The position numbers and the translations under genes were made by a program. From Acanthosepion pharaonis (Eukaryota; Mollusca; Cephalopoda; Sepiida; Sepiidae), in the NCBI GenBank assembly GCA_903632075.3, contig CAHIKZ030005408.1:2613501-2677500 (forward strand): 64,000 nt of DNA, read 5' to 3'. The notes below the pieces were generated by a model, which had not been told where the DNA came from, made no database searches, and was given only the letters and a program-made list of their open reading frames with translations. Below are positions 9,880 through 21,339 of the stretch, piece by piece. Position 1 is the stretch's first letter; every line of letters starts with the position of its first letter.

Positions 9880-12800
9880 CTGTTGCCGGAAAATACATAA
9901 AAGAAATAATTCAGCAGGTAAAATAAAGAAATTTACGAAGTATTAAATTTTAAATTAATTTGTTCATAATCTATTATTCCTATCTTTTTAAACACTATTA
10001 GCACGTTGTATTTATTTTTAAACTTTGATCTCTGAAAAAGTGAAAAGCAAAAGCTTAAACATTTTTTTAGCCTTTTTAAATTTTAAAATTGGGAAATATT
10101 TATCACATTTCCTATAAACTTTTAAAAAGTTAAAATGAAATGGAAAATATTTTAAGCATGTTTCTGATCTTGTTTCAACTAATAAAAAATATTAAGGTAC
10201 TTAAAACGAAAATAACCTGCAAAAAAGCCATTTACCACTGAAGTTTTTACCATTATTTAATTTATTTATTTATTATTTTTGCTTTTAGAAAAACTTTCCT
10301 TTTCATAATAGTACTCTCTCATTTCATAGATTACAGTTTCAACAATTTGCTCAACATAATGATAACGGTTAAAGTGTGTGAAGAATAATTGAATCAATGA
10401 CACCTTTTTTGGCAAACAGGATTTTTTTCAGTTTTTAACAGAAGGTGCAAATTCGCTTTTTCAAGAGTGGATTTCTAGTAGTATCATAAAAAAAAGCTTT
10501 AAGATATCCTCACCTTTACAAACAAAATGACAATTAAAAAAATACATTTTCTTTATTGTGAAGACTGTAGTCACTACAGTGTACTATCAACCAAAATTTC
10601 TACCCAAAACTTGTATTATTCCAGTCTCAAGTAAGAATAGATAAGGGTCGATTATTCAATAATAATTGCTAAAGTCAACACAATTAGATTAATGTTACAC
10701 TTAGTTTTCCAGTTTCCTATTCTACTTGTTTCAAAGAACCTGCTTGAAAAAGATGCAGATTTTCCAAATTCTCAAAATTGTCTTTTTTTTTCTCTCTAAA
10801 GAATTTGGTCTGTGATTTTTTCCGGATTAGGAAGAATATTCAAAAGAAACATTACCGATGAAATTGAAGAAAAAATATGACAGAAAAACTCGTTCCGTTG
10901 CCCCATAATGTCAATTGGATGTCATTTAAATGACATTTTTATTTATTGAAAAACAAATTTACTCGAGTTAGCATTCAATATCGAGAATAAAATCGAGTTT
11001 ATTTGCATAAATACACGATTCCATTATCGTTTTATTATGACTAAATATGGTTATCGCTAATTCTTTAAAACCATTTTTTAATACCAGATATTCGTTCTTC
11101 ATGAGACTCCATGTCTCAGTCAGTCTCCGGTTCCACTGTGGAACCGTTCCACACATTTTCAGGTAAGCAAACGAACGATGTTTCTCCCAAAACCACGAAA
11201 AGCAAAGTCCAATTGTTTGTATACCATAATTTTTTAATTCAACAATTTACACCAAACAGTCATCATCTGTAACTTATTCTTAGATAGAGACTAAATTTAA
11301 AATTAACACATTGCCACGTTTCTATGGGAACACAGCAATTTGAAAGAAGGAAACGATGTTACTGACGAGGCTGATGATAATGCTGATAATTATGGAATTA
11401 TCAAAAACCATTTTTAAGGATTTGTTCTAAGACAAGAAAACAAGTTAATAACTGAGCTTTATGTTGATTTGTAATTTTATAAAAAATCAACATCTTGGCG
11501 TTTTAAGAGCAAATAAAATAATAGAATTTTTTTGAAATGTTTAAGAATTCTTTATTTGATAACTCCAGGAACATGCCTTTCCGTGTTGATCTCAATTCAA
11601 CGTTGTTTCCTTTAAAACACATCACACACAAATAGAAAAAAATGGGGGAATTAAAACATCAGGTGTTAGGCAAATGAAGAGAAAAAAAGCAATATGCCGG
11701 TCAGCTAAGACTTTCGTTTAAAAGAAAATCTTTAACTTTAAAAATCATAAATAATAATAAAAAGAAAAGTAAAATGTTTTAAGAAACAGAAGTGATTGTG
11801 TTGAAAATACAAAGACAGACACTTTTCATAGTGTTATAAATTTTAAAATATGAAAAAAAGCATTTGACATGTTTTTCTTTTTTTTTTAAAAAAAAAAAAA
11901 GATCAATTTTTGTAAAAAGATAAATTTAGCTTGAGGAAGGCAGGCATCTTAAAATTCGCGCTTTATGACTCATTAATTTAATTAACACTGAATAATTAAA
12001 AATAAATGAAGTATTTTTTCTGATGGGAAAATTTTATTTTAGGTGGTTTTAAAAAGTTGTGAATTTACAGATTGAAATTCAATTTCAACAAATTTTATTT
12101 AAATCTGAAACTTTAAAAAAAAAAAATAGTGAGAAAACGATTTTCTTTTTCTAAACTGCCCAACAATGTTTGTTTTTTTACAAAGCAAAATAAAAAGAGA
12201 AATTGTTTTGAATAATTTGTGAAAATTCAAATCTCCGTAACTTAGGAAAAAAATCTTGCTATGTAGAGTACAGATTATAAATTCAACAGATTTGTTGACT
12301 TTAAGTTAAAAAAAAAAAAAAAAAAGGTAATTGGAGAATGACATCACATCATCACGCAATCTGTTTTTGTCCGAAGACTTTAAATCCCGTTGGAAACTTT
12401 ACCTGTTTTGATCAGATTCGTCATTAAATCATAAACTCATCAACGAAACATTTATTAACTGGAAGATGTTGATAAAGCGATAATGTTGATTGAAAATGAA
12501 ATAAATTAAAAAATTAAATGTTTTATTGGGACAATTACTCACTGCTACTAAATAAACGTTCGGTTTTTTACCGTTCTAATGGGAATCACAACAATGGAAA
12601 AATATTTTCCGAAGTCGTCGAATAATAGGGATAAATTTTGAACTTAAAGAGAAAATTCAATGAACAGATTGTAATCTCGATTTTAACCGAAATATGGTAA
12701 AATGCGATGCAATAGATTGGACATTTGTTGGATAGAGGTGGCATAAAAAAGTTTTCAACAAGAGATCAAGTTAGAATTTGCGATATAACACTTTCTGTTA

Positions 12801-13185
12801 CTCATTCTCCAACCATGACTCTCAAAAGCTCACAGAACATAGCAGGAGACGTTTAATCAGATTTAATGCATACACACTTTCCCAAAAAAGATATATAAAC
12901 ATAGCCAACTCAGTAATGGTGTATAAATTATTACTCGGTTGGACATCCATAAGATAGAAGTTAATTATTAGTGGACACTATCTTCTTACTAAGTTTGTAT
13001 TCGACTTTTACAAACAAGTGAAGTGACACACGCTCATTCAAATGCAACAAATAGTTTTTTAAAAAAATGTCAGATTTAACGTTGAATACACATGTAAATT
13101 TCTTTATGCAGTTTCAAACTGCATAATAAACTTATTGAAAGAAATAAACAGTTGTTTAAAGAATGTGGTTGTTAATAAATCTTAC
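9880..13185 (-). other. UNC80: UNC80 intron 1
   Basis: A GT...AG intron of 3306 bp in phase 2, running from donor 'gtaagattta' (13185 downward) to acceptor 'ggcaacag' (ending 9880). It is AT-rich and almost free of the LINEs and SINEs that fill the rest of the window. There are several A/T homopolymers, for example at 11877-11900. No other gene is seen inside. Confidence 0.8.
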
Positions 13186-13271
13186 CTCGTTTGACGCCAG
13201 AAGAATGATTGTATTGGTAAAGGCATGGAGTGGTCATTGTCCACGCCATCTTCAAGCTTTCGTTTGGTCAT
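13186..13271 (-). CDS. UNC80: UNC80 first coding exon (start codon to splice donor)
   Basis: On the minus strand ATG at 13271-13269 opens 28 codons plus AG, then donor 'gtaag' at 13185-13181. The peptide begins MTKRKLEDG, has a short acidic stretch (GVDNDHS), and ends MPLPIQSFFWRQT. Human UNC80 begins MVKRKS and has IPLPIQTFLWRQTS about 30 residues in, so start, spacing and motif all agree. The split codon AG joins the C of the exon at 9879 to give Ser, as in vertebrates. UNC80 bridges NALCN and UNC79 and is needed for the resting sodium leak in neurons. The remaining ~3,000 residues lie leftward, outside what I can identify. No other gene in this window has intact coding sequence. Confidence 0.9.
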
Positions 13272-13272
13272 C

Positions 13273-13305
<33 letters not shown>

Positions 13306-15330
13306 CTTTAACAAGTGTCTGTTGAGATTTGGTTGGTGTTATTAGTACTTCTTATGACCCACTATCACGGGCACATCACACTCTTTCTTTAATAATAACT
13401 TTTTATTTAATTTTTTTTTAATTTTTGTAAGATTTTTTAATCTTTAAGATTTTTGTCTTGAGAATTTTCATTTTCCGGGGGTGGGTGCAGATAAAAGAAC
13501 TTTTCTCCTTTAAAGAACACAACAAAAAAAACCTAAAAGGTAACATGAATGAAATTGTAAAATATTGCTAAGCGCAAAACAAAAAATAATATTACCCGGT
13601 AATTTTTTTTTTTTTTTTTTTTTTTCTTCAAGTCCCGTGGCATTTTTTCCCTCCTCTCTCTTCTTGCCCAAATATATAGCCACACCTTTTTAATTTTTTT
13701 TTTTATTTATTTACCTTTTCTTTTTCTTTTTTTTTTTTTTTTTACATTATTGGAATCGTCACTGTTGTAAGAGAGCAAATAATACAACAGACCACTCCGA
13801 AAAGAAAAGTGGTCAAAAACGTCGAAGACATAATGATAGCATTAATCCGAGTCATCCAACGTTTCTTTCTAGCCGACATCATTAATATTGGTTGTGGCAC
13901 CAGACATTAGGTAGGTTGGTCTGTAAATGGCAGTTGTGGTAGGTAAACAAGAGACATGAGAACTGATTCTGCTGCTGCTGTGGTGATGGCAATGTCTTTA
14001 TCTTCATTTTCTTCTTCATCACTTTACGTGTATAGGTGTGTATGTGTGTAACAGTACACATAGATACATATACACACACTTCTAAGAAATTTACAAAATA
14101 AAAGTATAAATTAAGAGAATTTAAAATAAAAAAAAGTAATAAAATAAATCAAGGATATTACTAAGTTATTCCTTCAACGTTGTTCAACCTTTTTTATCCC
14201 TCGCTTTTTTGCTTTTTTTTTTCCAACCTCTCACTAACCAACTCCTACCACAACCAACCTATGGCCTTTAAGTGTTCCTGGTAAATTCTTCTGACACTAA
14301 ACAGTCAGTAGTTTTAGGTTTGGTTAACGCTAGCAGCAGCCAGACCTCCGACTTCGGCATGAGAAGGGACCAACAACTACTAGTCCGTATCACTCTTGTT
14401 CTTCTTCCTGCTTTTCTTCTACTTCTGTCTGGGAAATGGTCAGATTTCAAAGCATCTCTTATGAACCCGTAAAAGCGAAAGCAACAAGAGACATGTTGTT
14501 TCGCTTCTTTCGGTGTCTTAAGCTGATGTCACCCTCTGCTTCTTTTTCGCTCTCTCGCCGCTTTTCTCTGTCTTAATAGCCTGTTGCATTATTATTGTTG
14601 TTGTTATCACTATTCTTATTGTTGATGTTGCTGTTAAATGCTAAGAGGCTTCCTCCTCCTCCTTTTCGTCGTCGTCGCCGCCGCCGTCATCGCTTTGCTT
14701 TCGCTGCTCAGCTCTGCGAGTGATTCTAATGGAAAGAGAAGCTTGGTTGAACAAGCAGCCAGCACCACTCACAGTTTCTTTCCCTCTTTTTGTTTTACTG
14801 ATTCTTTTCTTTTTCTTTTTTCTCTCTCTTCTCAATGTGGCTGGATCACCCACCACCAGCTCAATGAATGAATGACTGCCTGACTGAATGAATGAATTGT
14901 TGCACGGATCGATGGATGGTCTCTGTATTGATTAGTAATTCAAAGATTCACACATAGGCGATCTCTATGTAACGCATACGCACTCAACAGGCAAATAAAA
15001 TTCACGCGAGCATTTGCGCCCATCAAGTACCAGGGCAGAAAGCGTTACACATAAAAAAAACCCAGTAAAACACCTACGGCTTACGGACAAGCGCAAATAG
15101 ACGTGGATTCTGCATTTATAATTCAACAATTTTATTTTTACGTTTTCATATTTTCATTAAAGATGTGAGTGTAAGACGCATTGATAGTTTTAAAATGTAA
15201 GAGAGAAAAACATTATACACATGTCACATGAGCAGTTGTGTACGCTGCGTTACGTATAGTGTACTGGAACACGCGAATGTACTTATTGCACTTTTGCTCC
15301 ACGTTGTCAATGAAGTGCGCTTTGTAAATA
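13272..15330 (-). promoter_or_regulatory. UNC80: Candidate UNC80 5'UTR and promoter, CpG-retaining
   Basis: Right upstream of the UNC80 ATG lies a T17A16 tract (13273-13305). The interval 14500-14730 holds about 15 CpGs, including a run of CGTCGTCG/GCCGCCGCC type, and 14980-15310 is also CpG-bearing (cgcgagc, gcgccc, acgcgaa), unlike the CpG-poor surroundings. SINEs and LINEs are absent throughout. This pattern suits an unmethylated promoter and first-exon leader. I cannot place a transcription start or decide whether a 5'UTR intron exists. Frames open here (for example 14638-14871) are Leu/Val-rich products of the CpG repeat and have no support as genes. Confidence 0.5.
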
Positions 15331-15368
15331 TCAAATAAAACTGTTGGAGTTAAAAGGCACATGTAAAT

Positions 15369-15386
15369 AGTGTCTAATTAGACACT
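15369..15386. other. 18-bp perfect palindrome with TAATTA core
   Basis: AGTGTCTAATTAGACACT is its own reverse complement. The centre TAATTA is the usual homeodomain half-site pair. It sits about 2.1 kb upstream of the UNC80 start codon, at the edge of the repeat-free promoter region. Confidence 0.6.
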
Positions 15387-15389
15387 GTT

Positions 15390-16960
15390 AGCTAATATGT
15401 ATCTGTGCAGTGTAGCATAGTGTTATACACCTGTAGAGCTATCAAACAAGCATCATTTCTTATAACTAGTGAGCTCTTAATTTTATTTTAATTATTGATT
15501 TTTTTTTTTTAAATGAAGCTTAGGCATGACACTATTACTGAGAATAACCTGAGTTTAGTCTAAAAATTAAGTATGTATTATATTTTAAAGCATGAAGTGA
15601 TCTTTTTGAATGCAACTTACAGAATATAACTGAAATTTCAAACTCATTTAATAAGGCTTAAGTTAAGACATGAGAATGTCAACATGACTAAGCTCAACTA
15701 AAATTACCTGGTACTAAAGAAAAAAAACGAAATGGGGAAATAGTTGAATACACTAAATTTATCTACAAATAACTTGATAAGTTTTTTTTAATACTATCAA
15801 ATACAAAACCCAACAGCCACTCAAGGCAGAAGGTTACTAACTAAATGAGGTTTCTGTAAGGGCATACAAACAGGGAACAAGAGGTGTATATGTATGATAG
15901 ATAATGGTAAACCCTAGATCTGAAAAGGTTAAAAATAAAATTGTAACAATCAGGAAAGCACCCTTTCATGAGTCTGTTCTACAATGTAACAGTTCAAGCA
16001 AAGAAAAACATGGACAGCATCTGAATTAAAAATGTGTATCTATTTAAAAAGCAGTGTTTCTCAAGCTTCTTCTATTTCGGGGCACACTTATAAAATAACT
16101 AAAACTCTGGCACAATTTAAATTTTAATATGGAAAATTAGTCATAAAACTTAAAAATAGGAAAATAATAAAGAAGTCTCCTGAAATAAGCATTTATTTTT
16201 AAGAAATTACATTGTATATTTAAGTCTGCTTGTGTGAAACCTGTGCTTGATGTGCTTTGACAATTTTGTGAATGTTTGGCCTTATATGTTATGCCTTGAG
16301 GAAGCCAAAAGGAAAAGGATATAAATTTACTTTTAGGGGTTAGAATAGGAAATGAGAACATGTGACCTCTCTATCTCTAAAATTTAACAAGGCACTGACA
16401 AATAAGACTCAAATGCTATGTGAAATTTAAAAGAACCAAGATTAATTACTGTACAAAAAACAAAACAAAAAAAAACAAATACAAAATTTGCAAACAAAAG
16501 CCTGCACAAAAATTTATTTTTCTGCACCTTATACAAAAACAAAGGCTGGATAACAAATAATATACATGACAAAAAAAGATTACACTTTTTGAAAATGAAA
16601 AAAAAAACTTTGAGGAAGCAAGCAAAAGATTAAGTGAGGCAGAAATACAAAAAGTGTACCCGCCTAATTTGTACGATGGAATAGGAAAAATCTCATCACA
16701 AACGAAGTTTTGTGGTAAACTCTTTACAGAGAAGTTCATTTTGAATTTTTAGTTTCTTTGAAAGGATTAAGGAATTTAGCATCCAGTTGAAAATATCAAA
16801 TGACAAAGACTTGACATAGCCATGTGCTTGGAGTCCAGCTTTTTAAAAATAAAAATTTTTCAAATATAAAAAAAGTAATTAATAATACACATATACACAC
16901 ATAGATTTGGGTATCATATCTTCCATATGCTTTAAGTAAACATACAGAGAACACAATTCT
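15390..16960. other. Unassigned intergenic sequence
   Basis: AT-rich sequence with no supported gene. At 16054 the stretch CAGTGTTTCTCAAGCTTCTT followed by 'cggggcacac' resembles the terminal repeat of hAT elements, but I cannot find a matching right end and duplication, so no element is called. Confidence 0.4.
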
Positions 16961-16967
16961 TATCTTT

Positions 16968-17852
16968 AGTTTTAGTGGTAATATCTATGAAAAATAAATC
17001 AGTTTAATAATCTTTATAATTTACTCTTATTTAATTTAATGATTTTACTATACTATTTACTACTATTTAATTTAATGATTTTATTTACTACTATTTAATT
17101 TAATTTAATGATTTTAATTTACTTACTTAATGATTTACGATTTAATGACTTTATTATACTATTTACTACTATTTAAGTTAATGATTTTACTATTGATTAT
17201 ATAAATATTGAGTAAATTAATGAGAATATTCAAGATGCATTTTAATGGGTAATTGAATAACAAAACGGGAGAAAAAAATCTTATCTTCATGTCATAAAGA
17301 CATAAACACAATTCACATGCATAAACACATCTACAAATTTCCTTGTAATTAAAAACAATGCTATATTTCAGAGATATAGTAGTATGCAATAAGATTTATA
17401 TACAAAATCTTATACATTTACTTATTAAAATATACTCTTTCTTATTCTTTAAAATGATTGTATACATAATGAAAATAAATCTGTTAGTTAAACTCACTTA
17501 TGTGAGTAGGAAATCTTCCTTTTCCTTTTTTCTAATATAATTGTTAATCAATTACCCACAAAGTATTCTGATATATAAATTTTATATATATCTTTCTTAA
17601 ACAGAAAGAAAGAGAGAGACTAAGACAGACATATAAATTTGCATATTATATCTAGGAAATATTTTAATATAGTAAATGTATTGAGAAAACAATTATTACT
17701 TTTAGTGATTATATCTATGAAAAATAAATCAATTTAATAATCTCTATAATTTAATGATTTTAATATACAATGATTGATTATATGAATATCGAATATGTAA
17801 ATTAATCACAATATTCAATACCCATTTTTATGCATAATCAAATGACGGGAAA
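16968..17852. repeat. Local direct duplication, about 730 bp apart, with AT sub-repeats
   Basis: The block 'atatctatgaaaaataaatc' and what follows occurs at about 16980-17040 and again at 17709-17760. Both copies later share 'tgattatat(a/g)aatat', 'aatattcaa' and 'aacgggag'/'gacggga'. The first copy is expanded internally by repeats of the type TTTAATGATTTTA with 'actatttactac' (17030-17190). Confidence 0.6.
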
Positions 17853-17929
17853 AACAAATGCGAAGTGATGCATTTCCTCTATGGAAATTAATTTTGTATG
17901 TTGGTCATATTTTAGGGGTGGGAGGGAAG

Positions 17930-18440
17930 GTCACATATAAGCAATTAAAGAAGAAGCTTACAAAAACTTGGGCTTCTATTTTCTATTACAGATTATTTAT
18001 TCTCTTTTTTTATATAAACTGTAGTGAAACAAAGTTCTCAATATCTCTTGGGTATGTTAGTTTTCTGTTTTTAGTCCAGAAGTTAGTGTAAGTAAAGATA
18101 AGCATTGTTATATTGGTGTCAAAGTCAAGTCAGCCTTGTTGGCCAAAAAAGGCTGTACTTATTTCATTGGTAATTATAATTGTCAAGTTTAAGTCAGCCT
18201 TGCACTGAGTTGGAACAACCAAAGCAAAACTTGTCTTACTTTATCAGTGGAGTTCCAACAGAACACGTCCAAATGCTATGCATTGGAAAGTGGACAAGAG
18301 TTTCTTTTTCTGGTCCAGAAATATGTTTAGATAAGTCATGATAAGTATAGTTATAATAGTTGAGCTCAAGTCTACCTTGGGCTGAGTTGGAACAACCAAA
18401 GAAAAAGTTGATTTACTTCATAGGTGGAGTTTTTGGAAGA
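17930..18440 (+). repeat. Interspersed repeat with internal ~240-bp duplication
   Basis: Two related halves contain 'gtccagaa', then 'aagcattgttat'/'aagtatagttat', then 'caagtcagccttg'/'caagtctaccttg', and 'gagttggaacaaccaaag'. An inverted relative lies at about 57950-58370 ('ggtgttccaactcagtgc'). I do not recognise the family and see no coding capacity. Confidence 0.55.
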
Positions 18441-18595
18441 CATTTAAAAGCAAATCATGAGTAAGGTCCTTACATCTCTATTCTCGATGTAATTATTAAT
18501 GCAATATAAAATTCCATTCTGAAAAGAGAGAGTATCAAAGATTCTGATTTACAGAGAATCAAGGATAAAATAAGGAACGTGAAAAGAGCAAGTGT

Positions 18596-18768
18596 GCCCA
18601 TCATTGATAGAGTGCCCAGAACAGTTTAAAAAGCCTGTTAAGTATGTTATGCATTGTTTTCTGCTGTGCCTCTTGCTTTCAATCTGTGCTGTGAGTTTCA
18701 GATTTTCCAAGCCCACTTTTCTCATTATGTGCCCTAGAAATTTCAGCTCTCTTTCTGATGTTAACTAT
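18596..18768 (-). pseudogene. RTE-type LINE, C-terminal fragment (distal part)
   Basis: On the minus strand it corresponds to the end of the RTE reverse-transcriptase ORF: degraded forms of the 'RKRQLKFLGHIMRKEGLE' region ('gggcacataatgagaaaagt') and the following 'LTGHIEGKRSRGKQ'. It is interrupted by the SINE insertion at 18782-19049 and resumes at 19063. Multiple stops are present. Confidence 0.7.
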
Positions 18769-18781
18769 AAGTTTTCTTTTT

Positions 18782-19049
18782 CTGTCTTTATTTCTGAGAT
18801 GAGGTATTATATATATTATTTACATTATTCGGACTATTGTCCTCATCTTTGTCGCAAATTTATTATAACGTTTCGGCCATTGTACACTAAACCTGGCACA
18901 TGGAGCTAGAACATTCTAACCCCATGAGTGAAATAAAGGGTTCAGTTCAACATTCCAACCACCTGAAGAAGGCCAGAGCGTACAACGGCCGAAACGTTGT
19001 AATAAATATGGCGATAAAGATGAGGACAATAGTCTGAATAATGTAAATG
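18782..19049. mobile_element. Type II SINE insertion with inverted tail, exact 13-bp target-site duplication
   Basis: The insertion is flanked by an exact 13-bp duplication (a-a-g-TTTTC-TTTTT) at 18769-18781 and 19050-19062. The host sequence is an RTE LINE, and the related copy at 47210-47240 lacks the insertion. Inside, 18819-18885 is the reverse complement of 18980-19047 (about 67 bp, few mismatches). The element is therefore a minus-strand 3' tail joined to a plus-strand body and tail. The tRNA head is missing. The single duplication indicates one insertion event created the inverted structure. Confidence 0.85.
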
Positions 19050-19062
19050 AAGTTTTCTTTTT

Positions 19063-19265
19063 GTTTCCATTTTCTCTAAAACATTTTTGTTGCTCACATG
19101 TTCTGCCTATGGTATTCTCAGCATCTTTCTGTAGAGCCATATTTCTGTTGCTTTAAGTCTCTTCTTCATCTTTGAGGAGATTGTCCAGTATTCAGTTCCA
19201 TAAAAGAAGTGGTTGAATATCACTTATAGGCAGTAGTCAAACTGTATTAAATAAAGCATCACTAC
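19063..19265 (-). pseudogene. RTE-type LINE, C-terminal fragment (proximal part)
   Basis: The minus-strand translation gives 'YGTEYWTISSKMKKRLKAT', 'EIWLYRKMLRIP' and 'AEHVSN', the diagnostic 'GSECWTI---MKK-LEA-EMWFYRRMLRI-W' block after the RTE catalytic core. The frame breaks at the proline stop. Continuous with 18596-18768 before the SINE insertion. Confidence 0.8.
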
Positions 19266-19382
19266 AAGTTTAAATGTTCATCTGTTTTTCTTTACACCAC
19301 TGTTGTTCATCAGACAAACAATATGATTTATGTTTCTCCATGTCAACTGCTGATGTATGGACGATAATTGAAGAAAGAGTCT

Positions 19383-20012
19383 ATCAAGCTATAGTTAAAA
19401 ATGGTGAAGCCTAGGCTGTAGCTTTGGACATCTTGAAAGCTTTTGACAGGGTTTGACATGCAGGTCTTCTCCACAAGCTGAAAATTTAAGGTATCTCTGG
19501 ACAAAATTTTGAACTGATCTAATCTTCCCTATCAAATAATGAAAAGAAAGTAATCCTGAATGGCCATTCTTCCAGTTCTTTTCATACGAATGTCGGTGTC
19601 CCCCCAGGCCTCCATCCTTGGTCCTACTTTGTTTTAAGTTTGTGTTAATGATCTTCCCAATGGCATTAGTTCTCAACTTGATATCTACACTGATGAAACA
19701 ACCATTTACTCTTGTCTCAATAGTAAGTCTGATCAGTTTGAAAAGGTAAAAATGGCAGCTGATATCCAAAACAACCTTCAGTCTGTTGTTAACTGGGGCA
19801 ATGAATACCTTGTTAAATTTAACACTTCTAAAACTAAACTGCTCTATTAATCATCTGAGAGAACCCTCTCTGCCTTTTATCAGCATGGCTGATACTGACC
19901 TCCAAAGAGTGGCTTGCTGTGCCTTCTTGGGCTAACGTTCTCAGCTGACATGAAGTGGAAAGACTATATTGAATCCATTGCTAGGTCAGCTGCTAGGCAG
20001 GTTGGTTCACAA
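19383..20012 (+). pseudogene. Jockey/CR1-like LINE, reverse-transcriptase palm domain, degraded
   Basis: Readable landmarks in order: 'ALDISKAFDRV' (RT block with first catalytic Asp), 'HAGLLHKLK', 'VILNGHSSSSFHTNVGVPPG' (GVPQGS turn), 'LDIYTDET' (degenerate YADDT catalytic box), 'SVVNWGNEYLVKFNTSKTKL', and 'FSADMKWKDYIESIARSAAR'. It contains stops, and the catalytic YADD has become YTDE, so it is inactive. This is the only copy in the window retaining this family's RT core. Its 3' side stops abruptly at 'gttggttcacaatgtc'. Confidence 0.85.
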
Positions 20013-21330
20013 TGTCTATTTTTCAAGAAAAAAGAAAAATATTAGAGAAAATCTTTCAATGCAAACAACAAAAATACACTTTCTAGATTATCCAACATTT
20101 TGTTGAATATTTATAAATTTAGCAAAATAAATTTAGTCCTTAAAAAAGATCTGATTTTTCCATAATAACCTGTGACTAAATTGATAAGATCAGTTTTCCA
20201 ATAGTTTGAGATAATTTTACAAGCAGATAATATTGGAAATAATCCAAATGTCAGCTGTCAGATTATATTTGCATAATCTAAGAGTTCTGCATAATCCTTT
20301 GATATAATCCTTTCATATAAACATCAAAAGATCCATAGTTCTCATTGCATTTCAATGTCTCAATTTTTGACAATGATTGTCAGCAAATCACTTTACTTAA
20401 AACATTTTAAATGAGCCTCTCATTTCCCATTTCTACTGATGTTTTCTACTGATTATCATCAGCAAATTATTATTTTCTACTGATTATTGTCAGCAAATCA
20501 CTTAAAACATTTTAAATGAGATTCTCATTTCCCATTTCTACTGATGTTATCTACTGATTATTGTCGGCAAATTATTATTTTCTACTGATTGTTGTCAGCA
20601 AATCACTAAAAACATTTTAAATGAGCCTCTCATTTCCCATTTCTAGAAGTTATGGCAAACATAAAACCAGACCAAGTTTGCTGTTTTTATAACTCAGTAT
20701 ATTGACAGGAAGTGATGGATCATGATCATCTATCTCCTGAAGAGACATGGCAAATAAAAGAAGAATCCTTATACTAATGAATTTATACAGTATCTGAACA
20801 CTATATATACCCAGTTTTGGTTTGATTAAATTATTAGTTTTCTTTTTTCAGGTGATTTTCTAACTCACTCTAATGTGCATTCTATAATGCTATGAGTTTG
20901 AAGCAAAGAACCAACATTATGTTCATGATTAAAATGGGGGAAATCCATGCTCTAGTCTTCCATATTTATTTATATAATGATAATAAAAGAACATGTATAC
21001 ATCTGAGATTGAATAGTTTGGTTGATATTTCATCCTATATGTTGTACGGCAAAAAAGAAATAAGGCAGCAGCCACTGATTACACAACTTAGCTGTCTAAC
21101 ATTAATGAATGACATTACAGAATTGTGAAACATTGGAACACTGTACTGGATGTAAAAGCAAAATTGTCTGAATCATGTAACAGTATAATTGTCCATCCAA
21201 CAAAATGTTTAATATCTAAAAAAAACACTAAACTGAATTTCTTTTTTCCAGGTTTTCAGATGTTTAACCATCTTGACACCATTTATTGTAAGAAACACTG
21301 AGAAATTTTTTGTGCTAGAAAGAGAACAGG
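20013..21330. other. Unassigned sequence containing a 105-bp tandem repeat
   Basis: No gene is supported. Apart from the tandem repeat at 20365-20645 it is AT-rich and unrecognised. Confidence 0.45.
20365..20645. repeat. 105-bp tandem repeat, about 2.5 copies
   Basis: The landmark AACATTTTAAATGAG occurs at 20401, 20506 and 20611, exactly 105 bp apart. Each unit also holds 'ctcatttcccatttctactg' and one or two 'tttctactgatt-ttgtcagcaaat' sub-repeats. Confidence 0.85.
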
Positions 21331-21339
21331 TAAAAATCA

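Noticed and set aside
14638..14871. Open frames on both strands in the CpG-rich region
   Set aside because: Composition (Leu/Val or Glu/Lys/Asp runs) comes from CTC/GTC/GCC repeats, and the sequence fits a promoter or 5'UTR better. No domain or splice context supports a protein.
16054..16400. hAT element starting CAGTGTTTCTCAAG
   Set aside because: The left end is suggestive, but no right terminus with a matching 8-bp duplication could be found.
19395..19769. 124-codon minus-strand ORF
   Set aside because: It is exactly antisense to the LINE reverse-transcriptase relic on the plus strand.
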